This document shows positions 1 through 7,223 of a stretch of 39,671 nucleotides of DNA, piece by piece. Both the position numbers and the translations under genes were made by a program. The stretch spans positions 1 to 39,671 of the forward strand of contig JAAYGR010000052.1 of assembly GCA_012727675.1 (NCBI GenBank), read 5' to 3'. A model generated the notes under the pieces. The model was given only the letters and a program-made list of their open reading frames with translations. It was not told the DNA's origin and did not search any database. This stretch comes from Bacillota bacterium. GTDB lineage: Bacteria > Bacillota > Limnochordia > DTU087. Each line of letters opens with the position of its first letter. Position 1 is the first letter of the stretch.

Positions 1-126
1 CAGCAGCCCCCGACTGGGCGTCAGCGGCCACCACCAGAGACTTCATCGATGTGCCAGTGACGGATTTTTAGGCCCGTCTTCGAAAACGGGTGTATCGACT
101 AGGATACTGCGCCACCTATCTCATTT
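1..126 (-). ncRNA. Putative OLE RNA, 5' portion (runs off left edge)
   Basis: Non-coding minus-strand sequence begins about 7 nt after an excellent sigma-A promoter downstream of ispA. It is rich in short hairpins: GTATC/GATAC arms (92-96 and 103-107) and CCCGT/ACGGG arms (73-77 and 86-90), with further GC-rich, GGTGG-containing sequence to the edge. OLE (Ornate Large Extremophilic) RNA is about 600 nt. In many extremophilic or anaerobic Firmicutes it lies in the xseA-xseB-ispA-dxs neighbourhood, just upstream of the membrane-protein gene oapA. Position, strand, own promoter and structure all fit; the call is not alignment-based. A long structured leader of the next gene (oapA or dxs) is the main alternative. 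Only about one fifth of the RNA would be visible. Confidence 0.6.
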
Positions 127-132
127 GTAATA

Positions 133-161
133 ATTATAGCACAATCTCCAAGCCTGCTCAA
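133..161 (-). promoter_or_regulatory. Strong sigma-A promoter with extended -10, for the OLE-like RNA
   Basis: On the minus strand the -35 is TTGAGC (156-161) and the -10 is TATAAT (133-138), with a 17-nt spacer and a TG dinucleotide one base before the -10 (TGCTATAAT). The predicted start is near 126, after the ispA stop and before the structured RNA. It gives that RNA expression independent of the upstream operon. Confidence 0.8.
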
Positions 162-211
162 GAAAGCCCCAGAGCCCCGTTGGGCTGCTGATGGAGGTCA
201 ACGGGCAGGTG

Positions 212-235
212 GTAGTCCCGCTAGTAGTCCCGCTG
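212..235 (-). repeat. 12-bp tandem duplication spanning the ispA stop codon
   Basis: Two adjacent 12-bp copies (224-235 and 212-223) differ at one base. The first reads CAG CGG GAC TAC (Gln-Arg-Asp-Tyr), the last four codons of ispA. The second starts with TAG, which is the stop. A single C-to-T change in the duplicated copy therefore sets the current C terminus. Without the duplication the frame would run about 17 codons further. Confidence 0.75.
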
Positions 236-1120
236 GACTATATATTCTGCTAGACTACCCAGGATTTCACTGCCTGCAAGACCGGCCACGGCCTCCTTGG
301 CTTCCTCCATAGCTCTAGCGGCTAAAGTCCGGGCCCCTTCCACTCCGTATAGGGAGACATATGTGACTTTTCCCTGTTCCGCATCGCTGCCGACTCTCTT
401 ACCAAGTTTGGCCTCGTCTCCCACCACATCCAGGATATCATCGGTGATCTGGAAGCAGAGGCCGAAGCAGTCGGCATAGCGGGTTACCGCTTCAAGCTCT
501 TCCTCGCTAGCTCCACCCAGCAGTGCTCCACACCGAACCACCGCCCGAAACAAGGCACCGGTCTTGTGGGTATGGATATACCTTAAAGTCTCCTCAGGTA
601 TCTCCTTGCCTTCTGATTCTAAATCCACCGCTTGTCCACCGATTAGGCCCCGGCTGCCCCCAGCTTGGGCCATCTCCCTGATAATGTTTACCACCACTTC
701 CACCGGAACACCTAGATCCGCCAGCCGACCCAGCAAGGCAAAGCTTTCCGTCAATAGGGCATCACCGGCCAGTACTGCCACTGCTTCACCGAAAACCTTG
801 TGGTTAGAGGGTTTTCCCCGGCGAAAATCATCATCATCCATACAGGGCAGATCATCATGAATCAGCGAATATGCGTGGAGCATCTCCACTGCAGCCGCTA
901 GCCGGTAAGCTGCAGGCAGCACCTGGTGAAGGCGGTCCTTAGCTGCTATCTTTGCCGATGCCACTGCCAAAAGCCCCCGCAGCCGCTTTCCGCCCCCTAG
1001 GGTGCTGTACCTCATTGCCTGATGCAGCTTTTCGGGATAGGCTGTATCAGGCGGCAGGCAATCTTCCAACTCCCTTTCAATGGCCGGCAGATGCTCTGCC
1101 ATAAACTTCGCTAGTGTCAT
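221..1120 (-). CDS. ispA: Polyprenyl (farnesyl) diphosphate synthase
   Basis: Condenses isopentenyl diphosphate with allylic diphosphates to make geranyl and farnesyl diphosphate for quinones, undecaprenyl carriers and other isoprenoids; cytosolic. The 299-aa product has the first Asp-rich motif IHDDLPCMDDDDFRRGKP (about residues 86-103), the second as QITDDILDVVGD (about 224-235), and the conserved HKTG lysine between them. An upstream in-frame ATG would add 11 residues. I chose the ATG at 1118-1120 because it has GAAGGAG 8 nt upstream and gives the usual family length. The start lies 4 nt after the xseB stop, so the two are translationally close, in the conserved xseA-xseB-ispA order. The stop lies in a 12-bp tandem duplication. 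Confidence 0.95.
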   Translation of the reverse strand: MTLAKFMAEHLPAIERELEDCLPPDTAYPEKLHQAMRYSTLGGGKRLRGLLAVASAKIAAKDRLHQVLPAAYRLAAAVEMLHAYSLIHDDLPCMDDDDFRRGKPSNHKVFGEAVAVLAGDALLTESFALLGRLADLGVPVEVVVNIIREMAQAGGSRGLIGGQAVDLESEGKEIPEETLRYIHTHKTGALFRAVVRCGALLGGASEEELEAVTRYADCFGLCFQITDDILDVVGDEAKLGKRVGSDAEQGKVTYVSLYGVEGARTLAARAMEEAKEAVAGLAGSEILGSLAEYIVQRDY

Positions 1121-1124
1121 AGGC

Positions 1125-1382
1125 TTAGACTCCTTCATCATCAGCTTCCACATTTAACGGGAGGGTGCAGGGCTCACCCTCTTCGTTGATTACCAGCTTA
1201 GCAATGCGAGCTTCAGCTGCGTCTAATTGCTTGGAGCACCGGCGAACCAGCTGAACTCCTTCTTCGAAGAGAGTAAGCGAATCCTCTAGTGAGACATCTC
1301 CCTGCTCCAGTTCTCTAATAATCTGCTCCAATCGGCCAAAATTTTCCTCAAAGGTCTTCTTTTCATCCACCTTAATCGACAC
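1125..1382 (-). CDS. xseB: Exodeoxyribonuclease VII small subunit
   Basis: Small subunit of exonuclease VII, which with XseA degrades single-stranded DNA processively from both ends to short oligonucleotides. The 85-aa product has the typical helical hairpin pattern FEENFGRLEQIIRELEQGD followed by a second amphipathic helix with the LFEEGVQL motif. The start is a GTG overlapping the 3' end of xseA by 11 nt, which suggests translational coupling and controlled stoichiometry (several small subunits per large one is known for the family). The C-terminal tail is acidic. The ispA Shine-Dalgarno sequence is embedded in the last codons of this gene. Confidence 0.93.
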   Translation of the reverse strand: MSIKVDEKKTFEENFGRLEQIIRELEQGDVSLEDSLTLFEEGVQLVRRCSKQLDAAEARIAKLVINEEGEPCTLPLNVEADDEGV

Positions 1383-2679
1383 CTACTTCCCCAACTCCAG
1401 GTTCTCTCTCCCGCTGCTCGGCACTTCCTGGATGAACCTCTTCCACCTTTGTTATCAGGCTGCCATCCTGCAGCAAGACCTCCACTTCTTGACCTATCTC
1501 CCCTTGGGTCGCTGAGACTATTGGTCTACCGGTCTTCCCATCCCGGGCAATGGCGTATCCTCTACCCAGCACCGAAAGTGGGCTCAGGCTGTCAAGGCGT
1601 TGTGCCGCCAGCTGCAGCTCCCGCCTTTCCCTAGTAATCTTGCGCTCAACAGCCTGCTGCATCCTCAGGACGAGCTCATCCAGGCGCTGGCGCCTTTGTC
1701 TAACTGTATCGACGGGGTTGTAGCCCTTCAGTATCCGTTCCAAATGGCCCAACTGCTCCCGCTTTCGGGATGTATACTGCAGCCAGGTCTGCCGCAGCCG
1801 CACCTCTAGATCACGTAAACCGGCAAGGAGTTCGGCAGCCACCGGCACTGCCAGCTCCGCAGCCCCGGAGGGAGTCGGAGCCCTAAGATCTGCTGCGAAA
1901 TCGCAGATGGTAAAATCGGTTTCATGGCCCACCGCTGAAATAACAGGAACTGGACTAGCAGCCACCGTCCTGGCCACAATCTCTTCATTGAAGGGCCAAA
2001 GGTCTTCTATGGACCCGCCGCCCCGTCCAACAATGATTACATCAACATCGCCCCAACGGGCCAGTGCCTCTAGGCCGGCAGCGATGCTGGCTGCCGCCCC
2101 TTTACCCTGCACCAAGGCAGGGGCAACTAGTATTTCTACACTGGGCATGCGCCGATGTAAGATGCTGATGATATCCCTGATGGCAGCTCCAGTGGGAGAT
2201 GTCACGACCCCTATTCTCCTGGGCAGGAAAGGGATGGGTCTTTTTCTTGCCTCATCAAACAGCCCTTCGGCTTTGAGCTTCTCCTTAAGCTGCTCAAAGG
2301 CAAGATGCAGGTCTCCTACACCCCGGGGTTCCATGAACTGCACATAAAGCTGATACACTCCACCGGCCTCGTAGATACCAATGGAGCCTGTAGCATATAC
2401 CTCCAGGCCGTCCTGGGGACTAAACCGCAGGCGGCTGGTGAAGCTCCGGAACATGACGCACTTGATGCTGCTTGAGGCATCCTTGAGCACAAAATACATA
2501 TGACCCGAGCTGTGGTGCTTAAAGTTGGATATCTCACCACACACGGTGACATATTGAAATAACGGCTCATCTTCTAGATACCGTTTCAGCAAACGGGTAA
2601 TGTCCGTAACAGAATATACCGGAGGACCTGATGTCACCGGCTCCATTTTTCCAAATGACATTTGCGACATTGACTTCAC
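1372..2679 (-). CDS. xseA: Exodeoxyribonuclease VII large subunit
   Basis: Catalytic subunit of exonuclease VII. The 435-aa product has an N-terminal OB-fold (about residues 22-115, with VCGEISNFKHHSSGHMYF), the catalytic central domain containing GRGGGSIEDLWPFNEE and SAVGHETDFTICDFAADLRA, and a C-terminal coiled-coil-rich region (about 290-380) for XseB binding, ending in the family LGRGYAI segment. Length is within the normal 400-450 aa. The start is a GTG with GGAGAAGGGA about 7 nt upstream; downstream ATG codons at residues 4, 7 and 12 are weaker choices. A terminator lies upstream, so xseA-xseB-ispA probably form their own transcript here. Confidence 0.95.
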   Translation of the reverse strand: MKSMSQMSFGKMEPVTSGPPVYSVTDITRLLKRYLEDEPLFQYVTVCGEISNFKHHSSGHMYFVLKDASSSIKCVMFRSFTSRLRFSPQDGLEVYATGSIGIYEAGGVYQLYVQFMEPRGVGDLHLAFEQLKEKLKAEGLFDEARKRPIPFLPRRIGVVTSPTGAAIRDIISILHRRMPSVEILVAPALVQGKGAAASIAAGLEALARWGDVDVIIVGRGGGSIEDLWPFNEEIVARTVAASPVPVISAVGHETDFTICDFAADLRAPTPSGAAELAVPVAAELLAGLRDLEVRLRQTWLQYTSRKREQLGHLERILKGYNPVDTVRQRRQRLDELVLRMQQAVERKITRERRELQLAAQRLDSLSPLSVLGRGYAIARDGKTGRPIVSATQGEIGQEVEVLLQDGSLITKVEEVHPGSAEQREREPGVGEVGVD

Positions 2680-2702
2680 CAGCTAATCCCTTCTCCGTAA
2701 AA

Positions 2703-2729
2703 AGACTATTCCCTGCCCATATCTGTCAA
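2703..2729 (-). promoter_or_regulatory. Candidate promoter for xseA-xseB-ispA
   Basis: A perfect -35 TTGACA (2724-2729, minus strand) lies immediately after a terminator and about 45 nt before the xseA start. The best -10 is TAGTCT (2703-2708) with only a 15-nt spacer, which is suboptimal. The position is right; the -10 is weak. Confidence 0.35.
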
Positions 2730-2732
2730 TGG

Positions 2733-2767
2733 AAAAAGGGTCGGCCCATGATCCGCGATGCCGACCC
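2733..2767 (-). terminator. Rho-independent terminator after the accB-to-small-protein operon
   Basis: Minus-strand perfect 8-bp stem GGGTCGGC/GCCGACCC (2760-2767 and 2738-2745) with a 14-nt loop, followed by TTTTT (2733-2737). It lies 31 nt after the stop of the 52-aa membrane protein gene and separates it from xseA. Confidence 0.85.
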
Positions 2768-2798
2768 CAACCCAAAAAATTCCAGACGAGCACCCGCC

Positions 2799-2957
2799 TT
2801 AGTTGGCAGCCTCGCCGGTATCTTCCCCCCGCTTAGCCCAAAGTTCAGCAAGGTAACCGACGATCAGCCCGACGATGACCCAAAGCCAATATCCCGGAGC
2901 GACAAAATGTCCTACTAAGAGGCCGATTATGGCACCGATGAGCAGTTTCCACCACAT
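2799..2957 (-). CDS. 52-aa small membrane protein
   Basis: A short gene between the TsaD-like gene and the terminator. The product starts MWWKLLIGAIIGLLVGHF and has two hydrophobic segments (about residues 4-20 and 23-40) separated by a Pro-Gly turn, with a short charged C-terminal tail (AKRGEDTGEAAN). A good ribosome binding site (GGGGAGG) lies 10 nt before the ATG. It is probably a hairpin inner-membrane protein, with Gly-rich helices similar in style to DUF2273 proteins, but I do not recognise a family. It is the last gene of its transcription unit. Function unknown; co-transcription with the TsaD paralogue is the only clue. Confidence 0.75.
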   Translation of the reverse strand: MWWKLLIGAIIGLLVGHFVAPGYWLWVIVGLIVGYLAELWAKRGEDTGEAAN

Positions 2958-3045
2958 TATGCATAAACCTCCCCTACCGTTTGCCCCGACATCCCTGCAT
3001 TCAGTAGGAGTCTATGCACTGCTGTCTCAGTTAATAACTGAATCT

Positions 3046-4059
3046 TTATCCTTGCCCCAGCCTAGCTGCCTGCTGAAGGGTCCGCCATCGGCCGTAGGCA
3101 GCAACTCCAACTGCATTATCGCTGCTTAGGCGGCTGGGAGCAAAGTTGATGCTGATACCGGCCCTATCCAGCTCCTGGGAAAGATACTGCCGCAAGTACT
3201 GATTGGCTGCAACGCCCCCGACCATGAGCACTATACTCAATCCCGAAGCTTCCGCTGCAGCCTTGATCATCTTGGCAGCACTCTCCGCTATGCACATCTC
3301 AACTCCCTGGGCTACACCCGCCGGATGGGCACCGGCCTCCAGCAGCCGCTGCGCGGCAGTCTCAGAGCCGGAGAAATTCACATTGATTCCCTTGACGGAA
3401 ACAGCTAAAGGGACAGGCTCTATCCCCTGCTCCCGCCCTGTCTGGGCCAGTTTCTCCAATTGGGGACCGGCAGGGAAGGATAACCCAAGCTTGACACCGA
3501 TGCGGTCAATCAGCTGACCGGCGTGAATATCAAGGCTGCCGCCCAAGATTTCGATCCTAAAGCCTTCACCATCTTCTCCGCCGGACTCATCCAACCGTAC
3601 AGACACCACCTCAGTGGTGCCGCCGGAAAGATGGACTGCCAAGAAGTCTCGCTCCAACGGCATCCCACTTTTACCCATAGAAAACAACCCTGCCCAGATG
3701 TGCCCTGCTTGGTGACTGGTTAGGTATAAGGGTACATCCCAAGCCAAGGCTAGGGCTCGGGCCATTCCTTCTCCCGTTTTGAAGACCGGCATGTAGGAAC
3801 CGGCAGCAGACCTTGGCTTGCTGCTGACTGCCACCCCGGTGATATCCTCCCGGGGAAGCACTTCGCTTAGGAGCTGGGGAAGATTTCTTACATGCTGAAA
3901 AACCGCCTCAGCCTGGCGCAGGCCCCTCTTACCCTGGGGCACCTCCAACAGCAGACGGCGGTCAGCCAAAAGCTCTCTACCAGCAATGAGTGCCACTGAG
4001 GTTGTATAGCAGCTGGTATCAATACCAAGTATGACAGGATGTCTAGCTTCGCGCTGCAA
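3046..4059 (-). CDS. TsaD/Kae1-like paralogue (Gcp superfamily)
   Basis: 337-aa protein of the Kae1/TsaD/Gcp ATPase fold. TsaD proper transfers threonylcarbamoyl to A37 of ANN-decoding tRNAs. Visible family motifs are GIDTSCYTTSVALI at the N terminus, a metal-binding HxxxH as HQAGH (about 116-120), LSGGTTEV, VNFSGSETA (TsaD: FSFSGLKTA), GGVAANQYLRQYL and SSDNAVGVAA. Several positions differ from standard TsaD: the usual GPGLVGSL stretch reads KPRSAAGSYMPVF, and the usual DDAAGEAFDK reads LDIHAGQLIDRIG. This looks like the divergent Firmicutes paralogue often annotated as O-sialoglycoprotein endopeptidase, not the essential TsaD. Start is a TTG just after the nusB stop. In Bacillus, folD occupies the position between nusB and xseA. 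Biochemical role unknown. Confidence 0.8.
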   Translation of the reverse strand: MQREARHPVILGIDTSCYTTSVALIAGRELLADRRLLLEVPQGKRGLRQAEAVFQHVRNLPQLLSEVLPREDITGVAVSSKPRSAAGSYMPVFKTGEGMARALALAWDVPLYLTSHQAGHIWAGLFSMGKSGMPLERDFLAVHLSGGTTEVVSVRLDESGGEDGEGFRIEILGGSLDIHAGQLIDRIGVKLGLSFPAGPQLEKLAQTGREQGIEPVPLAVSVKGINVNFSGSETAAQRLLEAGAHPAGVAQGVEMCIAESAAKMIKAAAEASGLSIVLMVGGVAANQYLRQYLSQELDRAGISINFAPSRLSSDNAVGVAAYGRWRTLQQAARLGQG

Positions 4060-4067
4060 CAGTTCTT

Positions 4068-4499
4068 CTACCCTTCGCTATCGTCTTCATCGTCGTTAAG
4101 ATTCCGCTCCCGTACAAAACGGCCGAGGATTCCGTTAACAAACCGGCCGGAATCATCATTGGCAAAGGTCTTGGCTATCTCTACAGCCTCGTTGATGGTC
4201 ACTCCCACTGGGACATCTTCTAGGTGCATCAGCTCAAAGATTGCCATCCTGAGTATGTTCCGTTCGACGTTACCCAAACGTCTTATGTCCCAGTCAAAGG
4301 AATGCTCAGCAATGAGCCCATCGATGAGCTCGAGATTAGCCAACACCCCGGTTACCAATTCACGGCAGAATCTCTCGCCGGCATCGTTCAAATCATTGAG
4401 GGTAACTACGTAGGCCACGGCATCTTCTGTTTCAGCTTTTCCAACATCGATCTGGAAAAGTGCTTGTAAAGCTGCCTCCCTTGCTTTTCTCCTTTGCAT
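4068..4499 (-). CDS. nusB: Transcription antitermination factor NusB
   Basis: RNA-binding factor that with NusE (ribosomal protein S10) binds boxA and supports rRNA antitermination. The 143-aa all-helical product begins QRRKAREAALQALFQID and contains the conserved NVERNILRMAIFELMHLEDVP and NEAVEIAKTF segments, ending in FVNGILGRFVRE. An acidic tail (NDDEDDSEG) follows the core. The length is usual. The stop is 9 nt before the TsaD-like start. Position downstream of the acc/Asp23/AmaP genes matches Bacillus and clostridia. Confidence 0.95.
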   Translation of the reverse strand: MQRRKAREAALQALFQIDVGKAETEDAVAYVVTLNDLNDAGERFCRELVTGVLANLELIDGLIAEHSFDWDIRRLGNVERNILRMAIFELMHLEDVPVGVTINEAVEIAKTFANDDSGRFVNGILGRFVRERNLNDDEDDSEG

Positions 4500-4538
4500 A
4501 ATCTCACTCTCTATACAATCTGCATAGTCACTTTACTG

Positions 4539-4784
4539 TTACCGCCTTCTAGACGTAAAGAAGCCGGCAACCAAATTGCTCAAGCCGCCCCCTTGATCTG
4601 CACTGGCTCCCACCATGTAACCCACAACCAGACACAGGAGTAGAAAGACGGCCTTGAAAAACCCGTATTCCAGGGTCAGCCAGCCCAGCAGTATTCCAGC
4701 GGCCGTACCCAAGATCTTGCCTTTGTTAGCTATGAGCCATGCCAACAGGTCATCTTGGCGTCCATCCACAGTACCACACCCCAT
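4539..4784 (-). CDS. DUF2273-family small membrane protein
   Basis: A protein of up to 81 aa with two transmembrane segments (about residues 24-40 and 42-60; GKILGTAAGILLGWLTLEYG, then AVFLLLCLVVGYMVGA). This pattern, and its place directly after Asp23 and AmaP, are typical of DUF2273 proteins, which accompany the alkaline-shock/Asp23 cluster. The first ATG (4782-4784) has only a modest ribosome binding site; a GTG five codons later, preceded by GGATGGGG, is also possible. The C-terminal tail is basic (TSRRR) and probably cytoplasmic. Role: presumed envelope-stress or membrane partner of Asp23/AmaP; the mechanism is not known to me. Confidence 0.75.
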   Translation of the reverse strand: MGCGTVDGRQDDLLAWLIANKGKILGTAAGILLGWLTLEYGFFKAVFLLLCLVVGYMVGASADQGGGLSNLVAGFFTSRRR

Positions 4785-4808
4785 CCGCTTCTTTCCATGG
4801 TAGCCTTA

Positions 4809-5342
4809 TCAGTCGACCTTTGCCTTCGGTTCGGGGCGTACATCTCTGACTTCCACCATGACCCGGTGTACAGGACAGCCGATAGTTTCGCTGAGATAAT
4901 CCCGTATTTGGCTCTGCACCTCTGCAGCCAAGGAGGGAATGCTGCGCTCGGGCACTACCTGCACCACCACCCGTATATCCAGTCCCTCTGGAACAACTTT
5001 AATCACCGGAGAAAGGTCCCGGATGCCGGGGATTTCCCGGGCCGCCCTCTGTACCAAATTGGCAACAGCCTTCAGGGAGATTTCAACCTGACCCAGCTCT
5101 GTCTCCTGGACAATAGCCTGCTCTTCACGGCCGTTCCTGGAAAACAATGCCAGGAGATACAAGCCGCCCAGCAACAAAGCTGCCCCCAGTACAACTCCCT
5201 CAACCTGTGCATCCTGTAGGGACAAGAGCCAGGTAAATAAGGGTCTTCCCTGCCAGCCCAGCACAAAGGCAAAAAGCCCGATACCGCTGGCAAGCAAAAG
5301 AAGAGAGACCAGGAGGATTACCAATCTTTCCAGCCACTTCAC
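4809..5342 (-). CDS. amaP: Alkaline shock response membrane anchor protein AmaP
   Basis: 177-aa protein with two N-terminal membrane helices (about residues 7-28 and 49-67) and a cytoplasmic Asp23-like domain (about 85-170; VEISLKAVANLVQRAAREIPGI ... IRVVVQVVPE). In Staphylococcus, AmaP tethers the abundant cytoplasmic Asp23 to the membrane. It lies 33 nt after asp23 and before the DUF2273 gene, the usual trio. Start is GTG with a G-rich ribosome binding site (GGGGGG) about 8 nt upstream. Membrane topology and neighbours make the assignment good; the physiological role in clostridia is less certain. Confidence 0.85.
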   Translation of the reverse strand: MKWLERLVILLVSLLLLASGIGLFAFVLGWQGRPLFTWLLSLQDAQVEGVVLGAALLLGGLYLLALFSRNGREEQAIVQETELGQVEISLKAVANLVQRAAREIPGIRDLSPVIKVVPEGLDIRVVVQVVPERSIPSLAAEVQSQIRDYLSETIGCPVHRVMVEVRDVRPEPKAKVD

Positions 5343-5375
5343 ATCATCTGCCCCCCAACTAAAGGCTCCATTCTC

Positions 5376-5768
5376 TCACCGCACCCGGGGCTGCTCCTCC
5401 ACCCGCTCCTCTGCTTGAGGGAAATTCACGCCCTGTACGTGGACATTTACCTCCACAACTTCCAGGCCTGTCATCCCTTCGATGGCCCGCTTGACGTTTT
5501 CCTGGATCTTCCAGGCAACATCAGGAATTCGGACTCCGTACTCCACCACCACAAACAGGTCGATGGCAGCCTGCTCCTCCCCCACTTCCACCTTTACACC
5601 CTTGGAGAGGTTGCGCCTTCCCAGCATTTCTGCGATACCGCCGGCTAGGCCGCCGCTCATCCCGGCAACGCCCTCTACTTCCGTAGCAGCTAACCCGGCA
5701 ATGACTCCCACCACTTCATTGGCAATCCGAAGTTCTCCCAGCTCAGTTCTCTCTTTGGTCTCCGGCAT
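5376..5768 (-). CDS. Asp23/Gls24 family envelope stress response protein
   Basis: 130-aa soluble protein with the full Asp23 pattern: GELRIANEVVGVIAGLAATEVEGVAGM at the N terminus (quoted here in part: IANEVVGVIAGLAATEVEGV), a central NLSKGVKVEVGEEQAAIDLFV strand region and the C-terminal YGVRIPDVAWKIQENVKRAI helix followed by VVEVNVHVQGV. It corresponds to B. subtilis YqhY, encoded directly downstream of accC and linked there to control of acetyl-CoA carboxylase activity. The next gene is its membrane anchor amaP, so this organism may coordinate fatty-acid synthesis with envelope state. The tail after residue 115 is charged and probably disordered. Confidence 0.9.
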   Translation of the reverse strand: MPETKERTELGELRIANEVVGVIAGLAATEVEGVAGMSGGLAGGIAEMLGRRNLSKGVKVEVGEEQAAIDLFVVVEYGVRIPDVAWKIQENVKRAIEGMTGLEVVEVNVHVQGVNFPQAEERVEEQPRVR

Positions 5769-5836
5769 AATTCGTGGTCACCTCACTACCTAAATTCCAT
5801 CACATGGAGCACTGTTCAACATCAGCGAGTTCATAT

Positions 5837-7186
5837 TTACTTCTTTGCCATGAACTCTTCCTCAATATATTTAGTGTGAAATCTGCCGCTTCTAAACCCT
5901 TCATCCTGCAGCAGCTCCAGGTGAAACGGTATGGAAGTGGCAATGCCCTCGATCACCATTTCCGACAACGCAGCTTTCATCCGTCCAATGGCTTCATCCA
6001 GATTGCGCCCCCACGCCACCACCTTGGCAACCATGGGATCGTAGAAGGGGGATACTTCCCAGCCCTGATATATACTGCTGTCAACCCTGATCCCCATACC
6101 TCCAGGGGCGTGGTAGGCACTAATTACGCCCGGTGAGGGCATGAATCCGGCTTCGGGATTTTCAGCGTTGATGCGGCATTCAATGGCATGGCCCCGAAGT
6201 GTAATATCTTCTTGACTGAAGGATAATTTCTCTCCTGCAGCAATGCGCAGCTGCTCCTTGACCAGGTCAATACCGGTAATCATCTCAGTCACAGGATGCT
6301 CTACTTGGATGCGGGTGTTCATTTCCATAAAATAGAAATTGCCATCCTGGTCGACTAAGAACTCTACAGTACCGGTGCTGATATAGTCAACAGCCTTAGC
6401 CCCCGCTATTGCAGCCTCCCCCATAGCCTGCCGCATCTTGGGTGTGATGGCGACACACGGTGCTTCTTCTAGGATCTTCTGCTGACGGCGCTGCAGTGAA
6501 CACTCCCGCTCACCTAGGTGGATCACATTACGGTGTTTGTCGGCAACGATCTGGATCTCCACATGGCGGGGTTTGTCAATAAATTTTTCAAGATACACTT
6601 CTGCATTGCCGAAGGCAGCATCAGCCTCTGCCCTGGCAAGATTCAAGGCCCGGAGCAAGTCATCCTGACCGTAGACTACCCGCATCCCTTTGCCGCCGCC
6701 GCCGGCAGATGCTTTGACAATCACCGGATACCCTATCTCCCTGGCGATTTCAAGGGCATCCTTATCAGACTCCACCGGCCCATCACTACCGGGGATCACC
6801 GGCACACCTGCTGCCTGCATGGCCTTTTTGGCTGCTGCCTTATCCCCCATGGACTCGATGGTAGAGGGCTTTGGCCCAATAAACTCTATCCCGTGATCAT
6901 GACAAATCTCGGCGAAACGTGCCCTTTCAGCAAGGTACCCATAACCCGGGTGAATGGCCTCTGCTCCCGTAAGCAGAGCAGCGCATATAATATTAGGTAT
7001 GTTAAGATAGCTCCTTGCGGAACTAGCAGGCCCTACACATACAGCCTCATCAGCAAGTTTTACATGCAGTGCTGCCGCATCTGCTTCTGAATAGATGGCG
7101 ACTGTACGAATGCCCAGCTCCTTGCAGGCCCGGATGATTCGTACAGCGATCTCACCACGATTGGCAACCAATATTTTTGAAAACAA
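5837..7186 (-). CDS. accC: Acetyl-CoA carboxylase, biotin carboxylase subunit
   Basis: ATP-dependent carboxylation of biotin on AccB, first half-reaction of malonyl-CoA formation. The 449-aa product has the N-terminal biotin carboxylase domain (FSKILVANRGEIAVRIIRAC), an ATP-grasp domain with the glycine-rich loop KASAGGGGKGMR (about 159-170), the EAPCVAIT and FMEMNTRIQVEHPVTE catalytic segments (about 275-295, including the catalytic Glu and Arg), and the C-terminal domain with RGHAIECRINAE. The start is TTG with GGAGG 8 nt upstream. It follows accB by 37 nt. The carboxyltransferase genes accA and accD are not in this window. Confidence 0.96.
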   Translation of the reverse strand: MFSKILVANRGEIAVRIIRACKELGIRTVAIYSEADAAALHVKLADEAVCVGPASSARSYLNIPNIICAALLTGAEAIHPGYGYLAERARFAEICHDHGIEFIGPKPSTIESMGDKAAAKKAMQAAGVPVIPGSDGPVESDKDALEIAREIGYPVIVKASAGGGGKGMRVVYGQDDLLRALNLARAEADAAFGNAEVYLEKFIDKPRHVEIQIVADKHRNVIHLGERECSLQRRQQKILEEAPCVAITPKMRQAMGEAAIAGAKAVDYISTGTVEFLVDQDGNFYFMEMNTRIQVEHPVTEMITGIDLVKEQLRIAAGEKLSFSQEDITLRGHAIECRINAENPEAGFMPSPGVISAYHAPGGMGIRVDSSIYQGWEVSPFYDPMVAKVVAWGRNLDEAIGRMKAALSEMVIEGIATSIPFHLELLQDEGFRSGRFHTKYIEEEFMAKK

Positions 7187-7223
7187 AGCATAGTCCTCCC
7201 CCAGCGGCTCACGCCAGTGTCTC

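Noticed and set aside
1-49. Start of a coding gene on the minus strand (ATG near 47-49)
   Set aside because: A short open frame to the edge exists, but there is no ribosome binding site, and the sequence lies inside the structured RNA region.
2958-3045. TCAGTTA/TAACTGA palindrome as terminator
   Set aside because: The arms are almost contiguous with a 1-nt centre and there is no following T-run.
4755-5219. 154-codon plus-strand open frame
   Set aside because: It lies antisense to amaP and the DUF2273 gene, has no family similarity and no ribosome binding site; all long plus-strand frames are shadows of minus-strand genes.
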